A DNA stretch of 64,000 bases. Source: Symsagittifera roscoffensis (lineage: Eukaryota; Xenacoelomorpha; Acoela; Convolutidae). Position numbers and translations under genes: made by a program. Each line of letters opens with the position of its first letter. The stretch's first letter is position 1. Below are positions 30,060 to 41,274 of this stretch, piece by piece. The notes below the pieces were generated by a model. That model did not search any database. It was not told where the DNA came from and worked only from the letters and a program-made list of their open reading frames with translations. The stretch spans positions 1 through 64,000 of the forward strand of contig NW_026970698.1 of NCBI RefSeq assembly GCF_963678635.1, read 5' to 3'.

Positions 30060-30620
30060 AAAGGTACTCAAGAAAATTTAATAGTCCCAATTATAAAGAA
30101 TTTTGAAAAAATTAAAAAAAAAATTGGGAGATTTGTTTGGTTCCAAAGATTCTACAAGCGGGAAAAATACTTCGAACCGTGCTTTCAACTACTAAAAATA
30201 AATGATTTGGGACAGTTTGAAAAAACTCAACAAGTCTATCTAAGTGAAAAAGAAGGAGAAGCAATATCGGCAATTCGGATTACTGTTAATCACAATACTG
30301 AAACTCTTAGACTCGTATGAAGCTAAATCTGGTAAAGAATCACCTATGGATCAGGAGCTCGACATCTGTAATAGAGTATATGAAATAGCAACGTACAACA
30401 TGAGAAGGGTGTGCGTCACATTCAAGAAGTACAATGTGAACAAGCCGCCCATTCAGATTCGAACAAGCTTGCACAACAATGTGAACAAGCATTCAGATTC
30501 GACTCACTGCAAAGAAAAATGAAGACTTGAAGCAAGTTGCATATGTCAACTATACTTTGAATGAATTCAATGAACTATCCCAAATTTTGGGAGATTTTAT
30601 GTTTGTTGATACTTTTAAGC
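30060..30620 (+). pseudogene. Gene D (PC4-like) pseudogene, right-arm copy 1
   Basis: In pieces: KYFEPCFQLLKINDLGQFEK, QQVYLSEKEGEAISAIRITV, then by frameshift (30244-30522) LDICNRVYEIATYNMRRVCV, TFKKYNVNKPPIQIR, and finally LKQVAYVNYTL-like and FNELSQILG-like segments. It is collinear with the open frame at 22063-21482. A local duplication ('acaatgtgaacaagc' twice, ~30431 and ~30477) interrupts the PC4-like core. All right-arm D copies share these lesions. Confidence 0.65.
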
Positions 30621-30923
30621 CTCATTAATGCTTTGTATTGTTTTGTAGGTTTCGTAATTGACATATTTTTCGTTCGAAACTATTTTTTCTCACTGAAGTG
30701 TTTATTTAGAGCTATGATATCCGAGGAAAAATCTGACAAAACATACAATTCAATTCAAATTAACATAGAACTTTAACAAATTATCACCTAATTTTTCAGT
30801 TATTGCTCAAAAAATTACAGAAAACCTATTTAATTACTGTTTTGTCTAAATTTAAGCAATTTTTGTCTTATTTGAACAAAAAAAAAACAAGAATGTAGTT
30901 GAAAACTTTATCAGTATTATCAG
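30621..30923. other. Tail after gene D up to the unit junction
   Basis: AT-rich and non-coding. Identical context in all units up to 'ctttatcagtatt', where 30919, 46761 and 63139 jump to the next unit, while 35932 and 51572 continue into E. Confidence 0.7.
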
Positions 30924-31049
30924 AGAAATGAGAGAATTGATTTTGAGATTAAAAGAAAATGGAAGTAAGCAGTATGAGTCATCGCGACTTCTATGTATGG
31001 AAGTAGTGTCAATTATGGAAGGTTTTTTAAGATGTTTCAGAATATAATA

Positions 31050-31590
31050 TTAAATCTTTATTTTCTGTTTTCAACGAATTTTCCAAAAAATACATAGAAA
31101 CCCAAAATTATTGCGTGTCTACTCACTATTTTTTTTGTTCCTTGCAAAATTGCAAGTTTACTTTAGTTTTAATAGGAACATCTCCTAGCCAGATTCTTCA
31201 GAGATTAGTCAATTATCAATACATATATCAAGAAATTGATTGTCTTTACCTTTTGTACAAACTCAGATTCTATTCAATTATTGTCACATGAAGAGGGGAA
31301 GTATTCAATCAGCTTATTTGCGGTGTGTAGCACAGTTTACGATGAAAAGGAGCTTCCAAAATTTCAAGCATGTCAAGGAAACGACTTGTTCGGAAAAAGT
31401 TCGAAATAAACATTAACTAAGTTCTAATCAAAAACTTGTATCTACTCAAACTCTGGGCTCAGATTTTTTAGAGAGAATTCGAAAAATTCAAAATTAAAAA
31501 TATGAATCTGATTTGTTCAAAATAATTGATCGTTTCAATGACGGTTATGGTTCTGTAAATAGTGAGCGTGTCAATTTTTCAATTAATTTT
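31050..31590 (+). pseudogene. Gene C pseudogene, left arm of unit 1
   Basis: Near-identical to 26060-26600 (a few substitutions; 'aataggaacatctcc' instead of 'aatagaaacatctcc'). Same stops. Confidence 0.55.
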
Positions 31591-32317
31591 TGAATATTTC
31601 TTCATAAAAATCTTGTCAATCATAACTAAATTCCATCTTAAATGCATTTCAACGAATAAATTTATGTTACTTCTTTCGAGAAAAAAATTTGCATAATGCA
31701 AATGTTTTCATGAATTCTCACAAAACGTATGCGAAAACCAAATTTACTTCTTCTTATGCAAATGCAAAAAACGCAAAGTTTTACTCTAAAAAAATCAATA
31801 ATTGCCAAAAGATTTCAACTTTTTTAATTTCGAGAGCTATTCCCTATCTTAAAACATTTTTTTTCTGATACTTTGATCATCATACATGCAAAAAACAGAT
31901 TTCTTTTTGATCAAAAAGAACACAAAGAAATTCAGTTACTTTGATTATTAACAGTGCAAGAAAAATTTGTGTAATATGATTTTTAAAAAGCAAAAACATT
32001 TAATGAAAATTTATCTAATCTGCTAATTTTTTTTTTGATTTTTTTAACAAGTATGCAAAAATTGTGATGTTTTTTATGAAGTCTAAAAAAACTGATCTGA
32101 AAATTTTTGGAAGAAGACCAAATTGTTTCAGTTTTTTTTTAACCATTTTGCCAAATATTTGTGCTTTGCAAAGTGCAAACTTGAAAAGATTAGTGCAAAA
32201 CTGTGTATTACTAATTTTTCTATAGCCTCATACCTTATCTCTTTGTTCCTATCTCTTTAAAATAATCATACTAGATGCAAAAAAATTTAGGTTACAAAAC
32301 ACAAGACAAAAGCCAAA

Positions 32318-32800
32318 TTATTTACAAATCAAAGAGCTGTCGAGCAATTGAAAATTTTTGCAAGTTCTCAAAGGAGCGCAGAGCTGGTCTTGCCTTCATC
32401 GCCGGTGGTTTTCTTGGTGTTTCGCTGACTGGAGTTTTTGGGTCAGAGAACCCCTCATCCTCTTCGATGGTAATTGGGTTCTCCACAGATCCCTTTTCCT
32501 CTCAAGGAAAGAGGAAATTGTCGACTGGTTGTGCCACATATCTAGAGTCAGTATTATCGGGGTAGTTCATTCCCACAAGCTCAGACATTTCCTTCATCAT
32601 TTGCAGGGTTCCAAGTAATGGGATCTTGCGTCATATGATATTCGTTGAAATCTCTTCACATCACCTTCACTATGTGCCAGACGTAGATGAGGTGTCCATT
32701 CTAGGTAGAAAAACTCCAGACACTATTTCTCGCACTTGGATTTGTACTAGATTAGGCCAAAATTCTACAGAGAAATAAGTTGAGTAAAAGATACAGAGTA
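32318..32800 (-). pseudogene. Gene A pseudogene, left arm of unit 1
   Basis: Matches 27328-27790 but keeps a 'ctagattaggccaaaattc' stretch (32746-32765) that the first copy has lost. Same stop pattern. Confidence 0.55.
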
Positions 32801-33037
32801 AAAAAGAACGATTGATTTACAGTTGGGAGGAAAGTAGTTGACGGTAGTTAAGTTGAAAATGGGAAGTTTATTCCCATTTCTTTAAACTATAAATCATTTT
32901 CATTTCAACTTAACTACCATTAACTACCTCCTCTCTCAACTCTAAATACTTTAATTTCAACTCAACTACCGTCAACTACTTCCCTCTCAACTGTAAATCA
33001 AAGGTTCTTTTCACTCTGTATCTTTTTACTCAACTTA

Positions 33038-33545
33038 ATGCTGAAAATAATCTTCGCAGTGCACAACATCAATCTTATGTTCTCGGTAGAATGTTCGCCT
33101 GATCTAGTACAAATCCAAGTATCAGAAACAGTGTCTGGAGTTTTCCTAAATTGAACGGACATCCCAATCCAAGTCTGGCACATGGTGGAGGTGATGCGAA
33201 GAGATTTCATAGAACATCATATGACGCAAGTTCCCATCACAGAGAACCAACTTGGAACCAAGCAAATGATAGAGAAAGTGTCTGAGCGTGTGGGAATGAA
33301 CTACCCCGAGATTCCTGACTCTAGATATGTGGCACAACCAGTCGACGATTTCCCCTTTCCTTGGTAGGTTTGAGGGATCTGTGGAGAATCCAATTACCAT
33401 TGAAGAGGATGAGGGGTTCTCTGAGCCAAGAACACCAGTGATCGAATCACCAAGACAACCTCGGGCAATGGAGGCAAGACCAGATCTGCGCTTCATTGTG
33501 AACTTGCAAAAATCTTCAGCTGCTCAACAGCTCTTTGGTTTGTAA
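33038..33545 (+). pseudogene. Gene A pseudogene, right arm of unit 1
   Basis: Same as 28027-28534, including the TGA and the frameshift, with a handful of substitutions (for example Leu to Pro near 33353). Confidence 0.6.
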
Positions 33546-34149
33546 ATAATTTGGTTATTGTCTTGTGTTTTGCAAATTAATTTTTTTTGCATCTATTATT
33601 TTTATTTTAAAGAGATAGGAACAAAGAGATAAGATAAGAGGTTATAAAAAAATTTGTAACACACATTTTTTGCACGAATCATATATATTTTGCACTTTGC
33701 AATACGCAAAACTTTGGCAAAATGGTCAAAAAAAATTAACAATTTTGTCTTTTTCTAAAATTTTTCAGCTCAGTTTTTTCTACTTGATAAAAAACATCAC
33801 AATTTTTGCATACTTGTTAAAAAAATCAAAAAAAAATTAGCAGATTAGGAAAATTTTAATTAAATGTTTTTGCACTGTTATTAATTAAAGTAAATGAATT
33901 TCTTTGTTTTTTTTAGATTGAATAGAAATCTCTTTTTGCATGTTTGTCGATCAAAACAATCAGAAAAACGTGTAGAAAGATAGGGAATAGCACTCCAAAA
34001 CAAAATGTTGGAACTTTTTGGCAATGATTTACCACTTGTTTTACAAAAAAATTTAGCGTTTTTTTTGCATTTGCATAAAATATTAAATTTGGTTTTTGCA
34101 TATGTTTTGTAAGAAATCATGAAAACATCAAGCAAAATTTTTCCTCGAA

Positions 34150-34897
34150 AAATTTAGCATAGTTGATTAAAAAAATCATTACAGTTTTTGCATCTTGTAT
34201 TAAAAGTAAACTTATTCGTTGAAAAGCATTTAAGATGAAATATAATTATCTTTGACAAGCTTTTTAAGAAGAAATTTTGAAAAATTATCAGAACAATTGA
34301 CACGCTCTTTTTTTACAGAAACATAACCGTCAAAAAAACAATCAACTATTTTGAACAAATCCGATTCAAATTTTGAGTTTTGAACTATTTGAAATCTTTT
34401 TAAAAAAGCTGAGCCCAGAGTTTGCGTAGATGCAATTTTTTTATTAGACGTTAGAAAATGTTTTTTTGAACTTTTTCCGAACTAGTCGTTTCCTTGATAC
34501 GCTTTTAAATTTTTTTAGCCTTTTTCCATCGTAAATTATGCTGAACACCGCAAATAAGCTGATTGAACATTTCCCCACTTAAAGTGACAATACTTGATTA
34601 GAATCTGTGTTTGTACAACAAGTAAAGACAATCAATTTCTTGATATATGTATTGATCTTTGTCTAGTCTCTGAAGAATCTGGCTATGAGATGTTCCTATT
34701 AAAATTAAACGAAACTTGCAACTTTCCAAGGAACAGAAAAAATTGTGAGTAGACACGCAATAATCTTGAGTTAAAATGTATTTCTCGTATATTTCGTTGA
34801 AAACAGAAATTAATGATTTATTATTATAATCTGCAAAAAAGCTGGGAAGACCTTGACACACAGCAGCTGTAGTTGGGAAGAATAATTTATAGGGCAA
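34150..34897 (-). pseudogene. Gene C pseudogene, right arm of unit 1
   Basis: First frame 34897-34598 is longer than in the first copy (99 codons, ending YIYQEIDCLYLLYKHRF) because that copy lost two bases of 'tatatgtattg'. Second half frames as at 29143-29568 but with extra indels. Confidence 0.55.
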
Positions 34898-35069
34898 CCG
34901 GTGGATTTATGCAGTAGTAGTAACGCCTACGCAATTTCAATTGTAGGAAACATCGTACAAAACCTTCCATAATTAGTACTACTTCCATATGACTCATACA
35001 ACTTACTTCCATTTTCTTACAATCTCAAAAGCATTTCTCTCATTTCTCCTCATCTGATCAATTTGCTCT

Positions 35070-35640
35070 CCAAAAGGTACTCAAGAAAATTTAATAGTCC
35101 CAATTATAAAGAATTTTGAAGAAATTAAAAAAAAATTGGGAGATTTGTTTGGTTCCAAAGATTCTACAAGCGGAAAAAATACTTCGAACCGTGCTTTCAA
35201 CTACTAAAAATAAATGATTTGGGACAGTTTGAAAAAACTCAACAAGTCTATCTAAGTGAAAAAGAAGGAGAAGCAATATCGGCAATTCGGATTACTGTTA
35301 ATCACAATACTGAAACTCTTAGACTCGTATGAAGCTAAATCTGGTAAAGAATCACCTATGGATCAGGAGCTCGACATCTGTAATAGAGTATATGAAATAG
35401 CAACGTACAACATGAGAAGGGTGTGCGTCACATTCAAGAAGTACAATGTGAACAAGCCGCCCATTCAGATTCGAACAAGCATGCACAACAATGTGAACAA
35501 GCATTCAGATTCGACTCACTGCAAAGAAAAATGAAGACTTGAAGCAAGTTGCATATGTCAACTATACTTTGAATGAATTCAATGAACTATCCCAAATTTT
35601 GGGAGACTTTATGTTTGTTGATACTTTTAAGCCTCAGTAA
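35070..35640 (+). pseudogene. Gene D (PC4-like) pseudogene, right arm of unit 1
   Basis: Same frame breaks as 30060-30620, including the 'acaatgtgaacaagc' duplication. Longest open piece 35256-35534. Confidence 0.6.
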
Positions 35641-36092
35641 TGCTTTGTATTGTTTTGTAGGTTTCGTAATTGACATATTTTTCGTTCGAAACTATTTTTT
35701 CTCACTGAAGTGTTTATTTAGAGCTATGATATCCGAGGAAAAATCTGACAAAACATACAATTCAATTCAAATTAACATAGAACTTTAACAAATTATCACC
35801 TAATTTTTCAGTTATTGCTCAAAAAATTACAGAAAACCTATTTAATTACTGTTTCATCTAAATTTAAGCAATTTTTGTCTTATTTGAACAAAAAAAACAA
35901 GAATGTAGTTGAAAACTTTATCAGTATTTTTCGAATATTTTATTTCATTGGTTGTTATCACTTTTGTTTTTGCCATATAATGAGTTTTTGATTGGCTACA
36001 TCAATTTTTTAATTAAGAGAAAAAGTTGTCATGGTGATTAATATTACAAAAAAAACTTAAAATGATAAAATACTTGGAGTTTCTTAGGTTCT

Positions 36093-36557
36093 TTGATCAT
36101 TTCAGTAAGAAAAATGTTTCTATCAAAAGCCTTTTCAATGTCTGAAATGGACATTAATCAGAGTTTAAAATTGAACTACAACACAAAACTACAAGAATGG
36201 TGGACCAATGATGTTGATGGAGATTGTATTAGCTTTAACTTGTATAGAAACACAGAAAGTTCAGTAGTTTTATTAAAAAGATGGAAAGGAGATTACAGAA
36301 ATTAAGAGTACTCCCAGATTTATCAACAATGTTTTTAATTAGAAGAGTCAACTGAACTTGAGTGGTCTAATAGTAAAAAAAATAATGAAGAGCCTATGAA
36401 ACAAAAATTGAAGATTAGGAAAAAATATTTCGATTACTGTTTTGAATTTGATAAAAATAAAAATCTAGATTTTTCAGAACATCTTTTAATTGATTATCCA
36501 ATTTTAAAAGATTTCCGGTTGTTTATCTTACAATATACCAGAAAAGAAAACAATTAA
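36093..36557 (+). pseudogene. Gene E, unrecognised small protein, two frames
   Basis: Frame 36093-36305 (SMSEMDINQSLKLNYNTKLQ, then EWWTNDVDGDCISFNLYRN), stop, then after a shift LEESTELEWSNSKK and HLLIDYPILKDFRLFILQYT to a stop at ~36557. Composition (Trp, Asp, Glu) looks coding and the pattern repeats in unit 2. Probably one ~150-residue protein broken once. Family unknown. Confidence 0.4.
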
Positions 36558-36810
36558 ATTGTATACTTTGGTATCTTTTTCACTGGTTAGACATAGAACA
36601 AATCAATAAGATGTTGATCGAATTTTTCAAAACTTGAATTGAGTAGAGAAAAAATAATACAAGCCGGCAAGAAATCTAATTTATCTCAATTTGGTGTCAA
36701 CTGTATATGTTAGTTATGTCAGAAATTTTCAATAAAATTGACTGATTGGGAAGCTTGATAATATTGTTTTGTTCTGCTTTATAAAAAATTAAAGTCTGTG
36801 AATACTTCAT

Positions 36811-36930
36811 TCTGATTGGTTAATATCGCAAATATTACCTGTGAAGCAATTCTCGATACTGATTGGTTGATATCAAAAAAGTTACAAACTTCCTAATAAC
36901 AAATGCTCGATTCTGATTGGTTGATATGTT
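36811..36930. promoter_or_regulatory. Three regularly spaced inverted CCAAT boxes (CTGATTGGTTRATAT)
   Basis: Copies at 36812, 36859 and 36913, ~47-54 bp apart, each 'ctgattggtt(a/g)atat'. Reverse complement reads AACCAATCAG, a CCAAT/NF-Y type word. Conserved in unit 2 (52462-52577). A single 'tgattggcta' also occurs at ~35989. Confidence 0.4.
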
Positions 36931-37425
36931 CAAAACTCCATGGTTAGATTGATTGATTTTTTTCAGCTTGGTCAAATAGGATGTTATCCATCCTGATTTT
37001 CTTTCACGTTAAAAACAATTGATTAACAAGTTTGCTGTTTTATTCACATATTTCATTTCTTGAGGCTTTTCAACTCCTCCTATTTAACAATTTGGGACAT
37101 TTTAAATCTCCCATTTATTCTTTCATTACTTTTTCAGATGAGTCACTGAATAGAAACGAAAGAGTTGCATATCTTGAATGTGGTATTTATTTTTTCATCC
37201 AAAGGCTCTGATTGATGATGACCAACAGTAGAAACTCCCTATGTTGCAAGCTTGCGGAGACTTTTTTGCAATAAATTTTTAGTAAAAGTGCATAAAATAC
37301 GCTAATGAGTAGTTAAGTATTTGCTTAAGAAATTTAAAACTTGAATATTTATAAAACATCGACTAATTAAAAGTTTTTTTTGAGGTTACTATCTTAAAAT
37401 TTTCTTGTTTTGTGATTGTAAAAGT

Positions 37426-37567
37426 GTTCGCAGAGCGTTTTTAAGCAGATAATGGCGGTTGGCTCATTAAAAACTATTGTTTTTTAGTACTTTCTTGTTC
37501 GCAGAGCGTTTTTAGGCAGATAATGGCGGTTGGCTCATTAAAAACTATTGTTTTTTAGTACTTTTTT
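37426..37567. repeat. 71-bp tandem duplication, unit 1 only
   Basis: 'gttcgcagagcgttttta(a/g)gcag' to 'ttttttagtactttctt' occurs twice at 37426 and 37497. Unit 2 has a single copy at ~53080-53150. A recent difference between units. Confidence 0.95.
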
Positions 37568-37769
37568 GGTGATTTTGGAAGAGAAATTGATAACTGACCT
37601 GGAAAAGATGAAAAAAACGTATGTTTTTGCTAAACTTTGAATATTTCAAGATAATGATATATATATAATTCTAGACTAAAAAATTGCTTCAATATAAAAA
37701 TTTAGATTTGAAACAGCAATACACAGTTATGAGATTGAGAAAATCATTTAAAGACTTTTTGCAAAGGAT

Positions 37770-40189
37770 TTATGGTAATTACTTTGCTTCGGACTATTAA
37801 ACGTTTGTTGAAACGATAAATTTTTCCATCTAAAATTTAGTTTTTAAGATAGTAGATGAAACAGAAACTCAGCAGACACTAAATTGAGATAAAAACTCAA
37901 TTTAATTCATTAGGATTTTTGAGATAATTTTACTAAAGTTTAGCTTAAAAAGTATATCTGGAGAAAAAATCCGACATAAAAAATCTCAAAGATTTATATT
38001 ATGCGTAAACTCTCAGAAAATTTTGTTATCATTTGATATATTAGGTAAATTTATATGAAAAATCAATATTTTTGAGGATATTTTTTGTAAAATAAACCCA
38101 ATCCAACATCTTTTGAAAGATGATAAATGAATCATAATAAAAAATTGCTTTCAATATCTACATTTCACTATTTTGGATGAAAAAGCAGAAAAATTTGATG
38201 TGAAAAGATTTTAGGAGAAAAAAAGGGAATTTTTTTGAACATTTCTGAATAAAATAAAACTTTAGCAGAACCAAATATTGACTATTTGACACTTAACATG
38301 AAAAGTTTCAATTAGACACACAGTAAAAATTTTGTTCTCGTTAGCTTTTTTTCAATAAGCAAATTAGGTAGAACTATAGAGTTTTTCGCTTAACAAATAT
38401 CGTAAGACTATACAATTGTTCCAATTTGCACTTTGATTTTCATTGCCAAATCGATTTTTTTGGGACGCGCTTTTTTTAGAAGTTTTTAGATGTTAGGGAC
38501 TAGGTTTTTAGATTATAATCAATAGGGCTGCTCTTAATTTGTTCTAAAAGCTCAACGTTCAAATACACCTTTATATTCTCAATTTAACATGTGCTTTTGA
38601 AGGCTTTAACTAACCCCAACTCTTTCTCACTTGAACATTTTTGAAAGAAACATCCGTCAAAATCAAAAATAAAAAGCAGTATACTACTTATTTTGCAAGA
38701 AAAGCGATAGTTAATGATATCAAAAGTTGCGTTTCCCTCAAAAAATACCTAAATATTTTACACTAGCAACTGAACAAGGGAACCTTAAGGAAGACGTTTA
38801 CAAATCTCATCGTATTAATCAGACGGTAAGAGTTCTAATTTCAGCTCTGCCAGCAAATTGTTTGTTCAATTGATACTATTTTTCTCCTAAATTCCCCAGT
38901 TCTGACTATTTTTTCTTGCAAAGTTAGTTCAATCGTGAAAGCAAGTATTAGGTAGAAAACAAGAATAACCTTAAATTTATACAGAAAAAGTATGAAAGTA
39001 ATGTTTTAAAACCAACAGAGGTAATCATCAGTTATGAAGAAGATTATGTTGAATTTCATCTAATATGTAATACTTTTTAAGAAAAATTTATATCAATTTT
39101 GGTCAGTTTTAGCAATCAACTGTTCATTTTTCATCATTGATCTGATATTTTCAATTATTATTGAGAAAATTTTCTCGCAAGTTGTAATTTGGTACAAATT
39201 TGTGTAAATCCTTGAGAAAAAATGAGGAGGAGCTGAATCATGGAGTTTGATCTAAATTTGTTATGGAACATTGCTCTTAATGATCATTTGAATTGAGATT
39301 CTTATTCAAATTCTCCCTAAACTGTACAAAAAAACCAGTTAATTGCACAAATAAAAGGTTGAAAAAGGAAAATTTTGAGCAAATTTGATTAATTTTTACT
39401 TTATTTTCTCAAAAATTACGATTAATTTAACTATTTTCCGGAAGTTTCAATATCGATTCAGCTTTAATGAGCTTTCTTTTTAGTAGCGAGAGCATTATAT
39501 AACCCATTTTTTTCAGCTCAAATTATGGTAAACTTTATCGTATTTCAGTATTTTGAGAAAAAAATGGAAAAATTCAATTTTTATTCAAAAATTTGTATCA
39601 TTGTCTCAATATGATGCCAATTAAAATACATTTTGAGCTCAATTTTAAACTCTGAACCTAAAATCATTTTTCTCAATTAGAACAGAAGCAACAATACATT
39701 GGCCAAATTTATGAGTTTTTGCTATTCTTTTCAAAATATGGAAGTTTTTGCAATTTTTTCCAAATACTCAAATTTTTTGCACTTTTTTCGTTTTGCATTT
39801 GTTTTGAAGTTTTTTTGAAACAAATTAGATTAAAAAAATCTCAATTGTTTGCCTAAAAGCTCTTACCATTGACTTACTATGTAATTACATAACCTTCATT
39901 ACACAACATAAACTTAATTAACCTTTGATATTTAACAGTTAAATAACGGGCGCCGAAATGTTTGCGAAAAAACTAGATAGAAATTTCCACTCAAAACCCA
40001 AAAAAAGTACCAATTTTCTATATCCTACCATCATACTGAAACCATAGCATTGATCTTCCCTTTCCTAATACATTGTAGACTCTATTCCCTATCTTAATAC
40101 ATAGCATGGCGGACCGAAATCTATAACGTATCCTAATATATGAGGTCTGCCATGCTCCCCCCTGATCACCTCCAACATCTACTACTCAC
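37770..40189. repeat. Long AT-rich spacer shared by both units and, inverted, by 23971-25385
   Basis: No gene supported. Its right end has the dispersed 'gtagactctattccctat' and 'ggcggaccgaaatctata' sequences and a short C run before 'gatcacctccaacatc', which is the boundary of the dispersed repeat that also interrupts gene A. Confidence 0.65.
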
Positions 40190-40432
40190 ATGCTCAGCCG
40201 CTTCCTCCATCATTTGCATTTCTCCAAGTTTGTTCTCTGTCAAAGGTACTTGCGTCATATGGTTTTCGTTGAAATCTCTTCACATCACCTCCACCATGTA
40301 CCAGACTTGGATTGGGATGTCCATTTGAGCCAAAAACCTTCCAGAGACTGTTTCTCGTACTTGAATTTGTACCAGATCAGGCGAGAATTCTACAGGGTAC
40401 ATAAGGTTGCTGTTTTGCACTGAGAAGATCAT
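40190..40432 (-). pseudogene. Gene A homologue, N-terminal part, unit 1
   Basis: Minus strand starts MIFSVQNSNLMYPVEFSPDL at 40432, then VQIQVRETVSGRFLAQMDIP. A TGA ('gatgtgaag') interrupts after MVEV, where unit 2 has a sense codon. Homology to A stops at ~40190, at the same dispersed-repeat boundary that cuts the C-terminal piece at 23935. Confidence 0.6.
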
Positions 40433-40479
40433 GCTGAGCAATAAGTTGAGGAAAAAACAAAGAGTTTAAGCAAGATTTT

Positions 40480-40565
40480 CAGTTGACGGAAGTTAAGTTG
40501 AAATGAAAGTATTTAGAGCTGAGAGAGGAGGTAGTTGACAGTAGTTAAATTGAAATTAAAATGAT
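40480..40565. repeat. Inverted element-end motifs next to gene A N-terminal part
   Basis: Two inverted copies of the ~45-bp end motif ('ttgacggaagttaagttg', 'gttgacagtagttaaattg'). Suggests that an element end lies here, bounding a ~7.6-kb non-polymerase element (32.95-40.55 kb) with the polymerase segment beginning outside it. Confidence 0.55.
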
Positions 40566-40832
40566 TTTTAGTTAGGAGTGTGGGTTTAACCAATCAAAAT
40601 TAGTTTTCCCTATTTGAATTCTAGTCGAGACCAAACAGATTTTAGCTTCCTTTTATGGAATTCTTATACAAAAGTCGCATCTAATCGGAAACAAAGTTCC
40701 ATTTTTGATACTTTTTACACATTGTCTGATAACACTGATTTTTTAAAATGGAAAATTCTAGAATTTTCTCCACACTTGGAAAATTACATGGGGCAATGTC
40801 GTTATTATCATGAAAAAAAATTACGTTGGTGG

Positions 40833-41018
40833 TGACGTCACGTCTATTTAAAGAATGACGTCATTACCATAAAAGGAAAATTGCGTGGGTGGGGCGGAAC
40901 TTCTATTAAAGAATGATGTCATTATCATAAAAGAAAATTAGCGTGGGCGATGAAGTCACGTCTTTTGATAGAATGACGTCATGACTATAAAAAGAGATAT
41001 GCGTAGGCGATGAAGTCA
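40833..41018 (+). promoter_or_regulatory. Tandem CRE-type sites and TATA box upstream of PolB, unit 1
   Basis: Three ~60-bp direct repeats with TGACGTCA at 40833, 40856 and 40974, variants TGATGTCA (40914) and TGAAGTCA (40951, 41011), each followed by 'ataaaa' and 'gcgtgggyg'. The last repeat has the best TATA box (TATAAAAA, 40986-40993). It lies ~250-300 bp before the first polymerase codons, on the right strand for a promoter. CREB/ATF binding is inference. Confidence 0.55.
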
Positions 41019-41274
41019 TTGTAAGTATGAATACGTTTATTTTTGGGGTTTAGTCATTAATTTTGTTTGCCAATCAGAAACAGTTTACTTCAATTTTAAC
41101 AATTCGTTATTTCGCGAAAAGAAAATAGTAAGTATTTTCATTTGATTGGTACATTAAATTTTTAGTTTTGGAACCTTTCTAAAGCCCCATTTTTTTAGAT
41201 AATTCCTGCCCTTAACCTAAAGGAGAAAGTGAAAACTGGAGATTGTGGAATTAGGTACAATCGCCACAACACAG

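Larger units (their letters stand above)
25385..30610. repeat. ~5.2-kb palindrome (first), arms ~2.5 kb
   Basis: Left arm 25385-27850 and right arm 27944-30610 are inverted copies: D' 25390-25903 pairs with D 30060-30620, C' 26060-26600 with C 29143-29885, A' 27328-27790 with A 28027-28534. Arms are ~85-90% alike by eye with indels. At the centre, 27803-27847 pairs with 27944-27988 (42 of 45 bases). The loop holds another copy of the same motif (27891-27936). This looks like two Polinton-type ends joined head to head. Confidence 0.85.
25935..30923. mobile_element. Short (5.0-kb) unit of the tandem array
   Basis: Starts at the same sequence ('gagaaatgagagaattga') as units at 30924, 46767 and 63145, and ends at the same junction ('tatcagtattatcagagaa'). 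It contains only the palindrome genes C', A', A, C and D. It lacks E, the 37-40 kb spacer and the polymerase. It is ~98-99% alike by eye to the first 5 kb of the next unit. Confidence 0.85.
30924..35048. repeat. Palindrome of unit 1
   Basis: Left arm begins at the unit junction, so gene D' is missing. Right arm partner ends at ~35048 ('catttctctcatttctcct'). Centre 32859-32954, flanked by the 45-bp stem 32814-32858 / 32955-32999. Confidence 0.85.
36558..37770. other. Non-coding spacer after E
   Basis: AT-rich. Holds the three 'gattggtt' repeats and the 71-bp duplication listed separately. No supported gene. Confidence 0.6.
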
